A program made the translations under genes and the position numbers. The notes beneath the pieces are model-generated. The model was not told the DNA's origin. It did no database searches and saw only the letters and a list, made by a program, of their open reading frames with translations. Source: an uncultured Bacteroidota bacterium (GTDB taxonomy: Bacteria > Bacteroidota > Bacteroidia > Flavobacteriales > Flavobacteriaceae). Taken from it: 42,746 bases of DNA. The first letter of the stretch is position 1, and the number at the start of each line of letters is the position of its first letter. Location: the NCBI GenBank assembly GCA_902546095.1, contig CACCIQ010000007.1:1-42746 (forward strand). The letters run 5' to 3'. This document shows, piece after piece, positions 37,739 through 42,746 of this stretch.

Positions 37739-38577
37739 TAAAATATAAGTTTCGGAGTATTTTTAGTGTAATCCTGATAAGCTTTTAAATGACCCCATTT
37801 TTTTTCTCCACTTTCCTCTAGTTGTGGTATGCCACTAACAAATACTAATAACCAGTAGGTAAAAATTGGTGAGATTAAACTGATATATCCCCAGCCCTCA
37901 AGAGATGAAAATGAAATTAATGCAATTCCTGCCCAAAGTGTAATTTCTCCAACATAGTTTGGATGCTGAGACCGAGCCCAAAGGCCTGTATTAATAAACT
38001 TATCTTTATTTTTTTGGTCTTTTCTAAAAGCTGTTTTTTGATGATCAGCAACTATTTCAAGAATAAAACCAACTAAAAAAGTTACAGCACCAATATAAAA
38101 TAGTGGATTTAATTGAACCCCATTGCCACTAGATATTGCTGTGATTGCACACATTGAACAAAAAGAAACCCACATACCAGATATATTCCACACTAAAAAG
38201 AATCTTGTAAAAGATATTTTAAGCTCCCTAAATCTTTTATCCTCACCAGCTTTTTTAATTCTAAAAAACAAAAAACTTCCTAGCCTTACAGCCCAAATAA
38301 TTATAAATGAAGCAAGGATTAAATTTCCAATAATATTTTCAGAATTATAATTAAAAAAAAGAACGTAGCTTACAATTGATATGTAAGTAACGCTCCCAGA
38401 TAGATCAAAAAACTTCTCAGTTTTTAGAAGATAGGCAGGTATAAAAAGTAACCAATGAATTAAAAAGGCAAGCAATACTGCATTTTGTACTAGCTTTAAT
38501 CCTGTAAGTGTTGCCAAAAAATATGAAAAACTAAAACATGCAACGCAGAAGATTAAACGTAAGGCCTTTTGTTTCAT
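37738..38577 (-). CDS. DUF1295 / steroid 5-alpha-reductase-like membrane enzyme
   Basis: This is a 279-residue polytopic membrane protein of the DUF1295 family, which shares its C-terminal fold with steroid 5-alpha-reductases and isoprenylcysteine carboxyl methyltransferases. The signature GLWARSQHPNYVGEITLWAG is near residue 200, and the C-terminus has VSGIPQLEESGEKKWG and YQDYTKNTPKLIF. Six to seven hydrophobic spans are visible. Substrate is unknown; lipid or isoprenoid reduction is a family-level guess. It is divergent from the second GH10 gene (56 bp) and coupled with the 84-residue membrane protein downstream. Confidence 0.88.
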   Translation of the reverse strand: MKQKALRLIFCVACFSFSYFLATLTGLKLVQNAVLLAFLIHWLLFIPAYLLKTEKFFDLSGSVTYISIVSYVLFFNYNSENIIGNLILASFIIIWAVRLGSFLFFRIKKAGEDKRFRELKISFTRFFLVWNISGMWVSFCSMCAITAISSGNGVQLNPLFYIGAVTFLVGFILEIVADHQKTAFRKDQKNKDKFINTGLWARSQHPNYVGEITLWAGIALISFSSLEGWGYISLISPIFTYWLLVFVSGIPQLEESGEKKWGHLKAYQDYTKNTPKLIF

Positions 38578-38633
38578 GTTACAATTTTATGTAATTTGAA
38601 TTAAACAAAAAAATCTAAAACATTATAATTAAA

Positions 38634-39782
38634 ATGAAAAAGTTTTTTGTTCTATTGTTCATTATTTTTTCATGTTCATCTGACAGTTCAGATGCTGAAA
38701 TTATCGCTAATGATCCAGATCCAGATCCAGATCCTGACCAAATTGAAGAAAGTTTTAAAAAAATAGTTGCTGATAATTATAATTCAGATTTTAAGTTTGG
38801 TGCTACCCTAAATTATTTTCAGCTAAATTCAAATGTGGAAGAACTGTTTCTAAAAGAATTCAATTATACGACACCTGAGAATTCTTTTAAACAGACAATT
38901 GTTCATCCAGAACCAGGAGTTTGGAATTGGACAAGAGTTGAAGCCTTTCTGGATTTTGCTAACTCAAAAAATATTGAAATTAGAGTACATGGACCTATTG
39001 GTCCTCAATCATCCACATGGGCAAAAGAAGATAATAGAACACCTGAAGAGTTAAGTCAGTTATATGAGGAATTTTTAATTGAGCTTTGTAAAAAAATCAA
39101 TGGTGAAGGTAAAGTTAAGTGGATGGATGTAGTTAATGAAACTATTGCATCCAGTGGAGAATGGACAGACAAGAAAGAAGGCACTAACAAGTGGGAAAAT
39201 CCCTGGACTCAAATTGGATCAAATAGCGATGGAATACCTCTTTATATAATTAAAGCATTTGAAATTGCAAATGAATATGCACCTAATATCAGCCTTATTT
39301 TTAATCAACATGCTGGAATGCAGCCTGAAATGTGGGATAAAGTAAAAGAAACAATTTTATACCTTAAAAATAAAGGTCTTAGGATTGATGGTCTTGGATG
39401 GCAAGGTCACTTAAGAGATAATGTTGTTTTAGCTTTAAACCAGGAAAAATTAAATTACTTGTCATCATTGATTGATTGGGCCCATCAAAATGATTTAGAT
39501 TTTCATGTGACCGAAATTGATTATAGATTAGTAGGCACATCACCAACGACTACTCAATTAAACAGACAAGCTCATGGTTATGCTAATATTGCAAAAACAT
39601 TGATTTCAAAAAGAAATAATGGAGTAGTAACCTTTAATACGTGGGGAGTTTATGATAAAAATGAAATCTCAGACCATGAATTTAAATATATTTATGATTC
39701 TAATTTAAACCCAAAAAAGGCCGTTGATGAATTAAAAAAAGCTCTTAAAGATAAAAGTATAACACCTAATTATCTAGATTAA
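38634..39782 (+). CDS. Divergent GH10-family lipoprotein
   Basis: This is a 382-residue lipoprotein (lipobox FIIFSC) with an acidic repeat linker, DPDPDPDP, that sets the catalytic domain off from the membrane. The GH10 domain has TTPENSFKQTIVHPEPG, the acid/base Glu169 in WMDVVNETIAS, GLGWQGHLRDN, and the nucleophile Glu294 in FHVTEIDYR, ending with NTWGVYDKNEI. The xylanase motif H-x-x-W is changed to RVHGPIGPQSSTWAKE, so substrate specificity may differ from ordinary xylanases. The lipid anchor suggests surface or periplasmic-face use. Downstream, the methyltransferase starts 9 bp later. Confidence 0.85.
   Translation: MKKFFVLLFIIFSCSSDSSDAEIIANDPDPDPDPDQIEESFKKIVADNYNSDFKFGATLNYFQLNSNVEELFLKEFNYTTPENSFKQTIVHPEPGVWNWTRVEAFLDFANSKNIEIRVHGPIGPQSSTWAKEDNRTPEELSQLYEEFLIELCKKINGEGKVKWMDVVNETIASSGEWTDKKEGTNKWENPWTQIGSNSDGIPLYIIKAFEIANEYAPNISLIFNQHAGMQPEMWDKVKETILYLKNKGLRIDGLGWQGHLRDNVVLALNQEKLNYLSSLIDWAHQNDLDFHVTEIDYRLVGTSPTTTQLNRQAHGYANIAKTLISKRNNGVVTFNTWGVYDKNEISDHEFKYIYDSNLNPKKAVDELKKALKDKSITPNYLD
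38712..38735 (+). repeat. GATCCA hexamer tandem repeat encoding Asp-Pro units
   Basis: Three exact GATCCA units and one near copy (GATCCT) encode the DPDPDPDP linker of the GH10 lipoprotein. Simple repeats of this kind can vary in length without breaking the frame. Confidence 0.8.
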
Positions 39783-39791
39783 AACTTCAAA

Positions 39792-40616
39792 ATGGAAAAC
39801 TTAAATCAAAATATAGAAAATCACTATCTCAAGGAAGAACTTTATGAAGACATTCTTTATCGTCTCAAAGAAGAAGGTATTGATCTTAATGAGGTAAAAA
39901 GATCTGATATTGCTGGTGTTGATGAGTTTCATGTAAGAGGAGCGGCTGTATCAAAAGAACTAGCTAATAGTTTAAACCTAGAGGGAGCAACAGTTTTAGA
40001 TGTTGGATGTGGCATTGGAGGTCCATGTCGAATGCTTGCTGATGAGTATAATTGTCAAGTCACAGGTCTAGACCTTAGTAATGAATACATAAGGACAGCT
40101 AAGGAACTTTCTAAACTTGTAAATTTAGATAGTAAGACATCATTTATACAAGGAGATGCCACAAGCCTTCCATTTGAGGATAATACGTTTGATGTAATCT
40201 GGACTCAGCATGTTCAAATGAATATTCCAAATAAGGAAAAGTTCTATTACGAAATAAGTCGAGTTCTTAAATCTGGAGGACATTTTCTTTATTATGAAAT
40301 ATTAAAGAAATTAGATGGAGAAGTTAATTACCCTATGCCATGGGCGAGTACATCTGAAATAAGTTTCCTTTTCAAAGAAACAGAAATGGATAATTTTTTA
40401 ACGAAATTTGGTTTGACAAAAGAGCAATCTAATGATCAGACCATATATGGTATTGATTTTTTAGATGCACTCTTTGCAAAATTAAAAGAATTTGGACCTC
40501 CGAAAATAGGGTTAAATGTTCTTATGGGTGAAACTACCAAGCAAAAACTTGTCAATGTTCTTGGACACTTTAAAAGTGGTGAATTAGAACTAAAAAGTGG
40601 AGTTTATAAAAAATAA
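39792..40616 (+). CDS. Class I SAM-dependent methyltransferase (small-molecule N-methyltransferase-like)
   Basis: This is a 274-residue cytoplasmic protein with no signal peptide. The SAM-binding motif ATVLDVGCGIGGPCRML is at about residues 66-82. It is followed by VTGLDLSNEYI, QGDATSLPFEDNTFDVIW and the motif WTQHVQMNIPNK, then RVLKSGGHFLYYEI. The HVRGA segment and the WTQHVQMNI stretch resemble sarcosine/dimethylglycine N-methyltransferase and related enzymes. Substrate is not proven. It lies 9 bp after the GH10 lipoprotein and may share its transcript, though a role in glycan use is not apparent. Confidence 0.85.
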   Translation: MENLNQNIENHYLKEELYEDILYRLKEEGIDLNEVKRSDIAGVDEFHVRGAAVSKELANSLNLEGATVLDVGCGIGGPCRMLADEYNCQVTGLDLSNEYIRTAKELSKLVNLDSKTSFIQGDATSLPFEDNTFDVIWTQHVQMNIPNKEKFYYEISRVLKSGGHFLYYEILKKLDGEVNYPMPWASTSEISFLFKETEMDNFLTKFGLTKEQSNDQTIYGIDFLDALFAKLKEFGPPKIGLNVLMGETTKQKLVNVLGHFKSGELELKSGVYKK

Positions 40617-40691
40617 ACTGTTACCAAAAATGTGTAAAATCCAAAAATAAAGGTAAAGCTGTTTATTCTTCAATGACAATTTCTTTTAAAA

Positions 40692-40721
40692 TAAAAAACC
40701 CCACTTTACAAGTGAGGTTTT
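40692..40721 (-). terminator. Rho-independent terminator of tmRNA
   Basis: Read on the minus strand, AAAACCTCACTT pairs with AAGTGGGGTTTT around a 3-nt loop, all pairs formed with one G-U, and is followed by TTATTTT. The same hairpin on the plus strand has a C-A mismatch and fewer T, so it serves the tmRNA. Confidence 0.85.
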
Positions 40722-40724
40722 GAT

Positions 40725-41117
40725 TGGTGGAGTCGGAGGGATTCGAACCCTCGTCCAAACGACTGAAATATTAGCTTTCTACAAATTTAGTTTTCACTTA
40801 GTTTTCGATAGTGTTCTAGCTGAAAACTACACAAACACTACTTAGCTTCAAAATTTCAAATAACTATCGAAGCATTAGTTATTCTATGTTAACATTATGG
40901 TGTCTCATATAAAGTCATTGTCAACAAAAATAACTTTGAGACATCTCGCTTTCCTACCTGGTAGGACGTGGCTAAAACCTACTATAATTCAGTCTTATGC
41001 AGCAAGAGCGTATTTATTTTCGCCATTTAAGGTTTTTAGTTGATATTAACGAGCTGTAACTAATCGCTCGATTTGCTTACCAATACTACTAAATCGCTGT
41101 CAAATCCAGTCGACCCC
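40725..41117 (-). ncRNA. ssrA: Transfer-messenger RNA (tmRNA)
   Basis: The tmRNA rescues stalled ribosomes by acting first as tRNA-Ala and then as a short mRNA. The 5' end GGGGTCG and the 3' CGACTCC form a perfect seven-pair acceptor stem with one G-U, closed by ACCA. The T-arm GAGGGTTCGAATCCCTC is complete. The tag frame at 41024-40995 reads GENKYALAA and then TAA, with the typical C-terminal ALAA degron. About 393 nt is a normal one-piece length. The gene lies between the SAM methyltransferase and kdsA. Confidence 0.95.
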
Positions 41118-41142
41118 AAAATTTCAATGAACAAATGGAGAG

Positions 41143-41150
41143 CAAAAATA
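41143..41150 (-). promoter_or_regulatory. Candidate -7 element for tmRNA
   Basis: The minus-strand bases TATTTTTG match TAnnTTTG, 26 bp upstream of the mature tmRNA 5' end, leaving a short leader for RNase P removal. No TTG is at the expected -33 distance. Confidence 0.35.
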
Positions 41151-41160
41151 ATAAATACAA

Positions 41161-41961
41161 TTAAATAGCAGATTTAATTTTAAGTAGTTTAACTAAAAGA
41201 TTTTCTAATTTTTCGAGTGCGAGCATATTTTTTCCATCACTTTTAGCATTTTCTGGAGATGGGTGGGTTTCAATAAAAAGACCATCAACGCCTGATGCTA
41301 TACCTGCTTTAGCAATTGTTTCGATTAATTCAGGATGACCACCAGTGATGCCTGATGGCTGATTTGGTTGCTGAAGTGAATGAGTTACATCTAAAATAAC
41401 TGGAGCATATTCTTTCATTTTAGGTATTCCTCTGAAATCAACTACCAAATCTTGATAACCAAACATATTTCCTCTTTCAGTAATTAATATTTTATCGTTA
41501 CCTGAATCTTTGACCTTTTCAACTGCGAATTTCATGGATGTAGGATTCATAAATTGTCCTTTTTTAATATTGACAATTTTGGAAGTTTTGGCTGCTGCTA
41601 CAATTAAATCTGTTTGCCTTGCTAAAAAAGCAGGTATTTGAAGAATATCTACATGCTTTGCAGCTAGCTCAGCATCTTTAACTTCATGAATATCGGTGGT
41701 TGTCGGTATTGAAAAACTGTTTCCTACTTTTTTTAAAATCTCTAAAGCCTTTTCATCACCTATCCCAGTAAAACTATCGATTTTACTACGGTTTGCTTTT
41801 TTGAAACTTCCTTTAAATACAAAGTTGATATCAAGTTTCTTAGAAATTTTATGAATTTTCTCAGCAGTTTCATATGCTATCTCTTCACTTTCTACAGCAC
41901 ATGGACCAGCAATGAGTAAAAAAGAATTTTCTTTATTAAATAAATGATTAAACTTAATCAT
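41161..41961 (-). CDS. kdsA: 3-deoxy-8-phosphooctulonate synthase (KDO-8-phosphate synthase)
   Basis: KdsA condenses arabinose-5-phosphate with phosphoenolpyruvate to give KDO-8-phosphate for LPS inner core, in the cytoplasm. The 266-residue length is slightly short but normal for Bacteroidota. The signature blocks LLIAGPCAVES (residues 15-25), FKGSFKKANRSK, TDIHEV, DILQIPAFLARQTDL, ITERGNMFGYQDLVVD, DVTHSLQQP and IETHPSPENAKSDG are all present, covering the phosphate and PEP-binding sites. It starts 20 bp downstream of the AsnB-FtsE fusion frame stop. Confidence 0.96.
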   Translation of the reverse strand: MIKFNHLFNKENSFLLIAGPCAVESEEIAYETAEKIHKISKKLDINFVFKGSFKKANRSKIDSFTGIGDEKALEILKKVGNSFSIPTTTDIHEVKDAELAAKHVDILQIPAFLARQTDLIVAAAKTSKIVNIKKGQFMNPTSMKFAVEKVKDSGNDKILITERGNMFGYQDLVVDFRGIPKMKEYAPVILDVTHSLQQPNQPSGITGGHPELIETIAKAGIASGVDGLFIETHPSPENAKSDGKNMLALEKLENLLVKLLKIKSAI

Positions 41962-41981
41962 GCCGCAAATGTATAGAAATA

Positions 41982-42746
41982 TTATGTTTTTTTTGTTAAT
42001 TCATACAACTTGCCATCTTCAAGTCTCAATGTTCTTTTTGGGAAAAGGGATATCATATCGTAATCGTGAGTAGCCATTAAAATCGTACTTCCTTGTTTAT
42101 TTATTTTTATGAGTAAATTCATAATTTCTTTACTTGTTCCAGGATCTAAATTTCCAGTTGGCTCATCAGCTAAAATCAAATTTGGTTTGTTTAATATTGC
42201 CCTTGCAATTGATATTCTTTGTTGTTCACCACCGGATAATTGAAATGGCATTCTATTTTTTAAATCTATCATCCCAACTTCATTCAAAACTTCATCAATT
42301 CTTTCGCTAATTTTCTTACACCTTCCCTCCAATGCTTTAAGTTCAGAGGAAATAAATAATGTCCCTACATCATCCCAACCCATATAAAGAGGTATGATTC
42401 CAATATGATCCCTAGCAACTAGAAATTCTTTTTCGACCTTATCATAAATCACAAATCCAAAAATCCCATTTAATTCATCAATAAATTTTTCTCTTTTCTC
42501 ATCAAAGAGAGCAATAATAACTTCACAGTCAGATTTAGTTAAAAAATTATACTTTTTTTCTAAATCCTCTCTTAATTCATTGTGGTTATAAATTTCTCCA
42601 TTAGCAGCAAGGATATATCTTCCATCTTGACTAAAAAGGGGTTGTTTACCAGATTTTGGATCAACAATTGCTAGACGTTCGTGAGCTAAGATAACATCTT
42701 CATCAGAGTAGATTCCATTCCAATCTGGACCACGATGCCTAAGTTT
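41982..42746 (-). CDS. In-frame AsnB amidotransferase-FtsE ATPase hybrid (partial at window edge)
   Basis: The minus strand is open from the window edge to a TAA at 41982, 254 residues. The first about 140 residues match the glutamine amidotransferase domain of asparagine synthetase B: LRHRGPDWNGIY, LAHERLAIVD, ANGEIYNH, SDCEVI and ARDHIGIIPLYMG, ending at SELKALEGRC. At about 42305-42322 the frame changes without a stop into the second half of an FtsE-type ABC ATPase: RIDEVLNEVGM, LSGGEQQRISIARAIL, Walker B LILADEPTGNLD, then MATHDYD. Walker A and the Q-loop are missing, as are the AsnB synthetase domain and, outside the window, its catalytic Cys2. The result is either a deletion fusion or a chimeric assembly. 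As it stands neither activity is likely complete. An ATG at 42452 lies inside the AsnB part and is not a natural start. Confidence 0.85.
   Translation of the reverse strand, partial: KLRHRGPDWNGIYSDEDVILAHERLAIVDPKSGKQPLFSQDGRYILAANGEIYNHNELREDLEKKYNFLTKSDCEVIIALFDEKREKFIDELNGIFGFVIYDKVEKEFLVARDHIGIIPLYMGWDDVGTLFISSELKALEGRCKKISERIDEVLNEVGMIDLKNRMPFQLSGGEQQRISIARAILNKPNLILADEPTGNLDPGTSKEIMNLLIKINKQGSTILMATHDYDMISLFPKRTLRLEDGKLYELTKKT

Noticed and set aside
38712-38735. GATCCA repeat as part of a CRISPR or mobile element
   Set aside because: It is a four-unit coding repeat with no spacers, and no transposase, integrase or cas gene is in the window.
42300-42452. A free-standing 156-residue gene starting at the ATG at 42452
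   Set aside because: The frame is open upstream to the window edge and encodes AsnB sequence there, so this ATG is an internal methionine-equivalent position and not a start.

Overview
The window looks like a piece of chromosome from a marine Flavobacteriia-type Bacteroidota. It is strongly AT-rich by eye. Genes lack clear Shine-Dalgarno sites, and several short upstream regions carry the Bacteroidota -7 element TAnnTTTG. A SusC/SusD pair is present, many exported proteins have short lipoprotein signals, and kdsA indicates an LPS-bearing Gram-negative. No genus can be named from this sequence alone.

The left edge (1-3900) is housekeeping. It holds the start of a SpoU/TrmH-type RNA methyltransferase, a cysteine desulfurase, an M23 peptidase, a small coiled-coil protein coupled to zapA, and a probable 6S-like RNA between zapA and galK.

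The centre (3908-28323) is a polysaccharide utilisation locus for a sulfated, galactose-containing glycan. It contains galK and galE behind a sulfatase, three more sulfatases in alternating orientation, and a GH2 beta-galactosidase. After these come SusC and SusD, a terminator, a free-standing TonB-plug lipoprotein, two sulfatases, two tandem SASA-type acetylesterases and an exported helical-repeat protein with a SnoaL-like end. Six lipoprotein sulfatases and the esterases would remove sulfate and acetyl groups. The GH2 enzyme would release galactose, SusCD would import oligosaccharides, and GalK/GalE would pass galactose into the Leloir pathway.

An accessory block (28374-40616) follows. It has an AraC regulator with a flippase-like membrane protein. 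A divergent cassette comes next: a SnoaL-like protein, a double DUF1080 (3-keto-glycoside hydrolase-type) protein and a Tat-exported Gfo/Idh/MocA oxidoreductase. Further on are an M48 protease, a seventh sulfatase coupled to a GH10 enzyme, a DUF1295 membrane enzyme, a second GH10 lipoprotein and a SAM methyltransferase. The GH10 pair suggests that a xylan-like or mixed galactan/xylan polymer may also be a target.

The right edge (40692-42746) has tmRNA on the minus strand, kdsA, and an open reading frame that joins the amidotransferase part of asparagine synthetase B in frame to the C-terminal half of FtsE. That junction is either a real rearrangement or a chimeric assembly. The most distinctive points are the plug-only lipoprotein, the noncanonical CSVAR sulfatase, the DUF1080/oxidoreductase cassette and the AsnB-FtsE junction.
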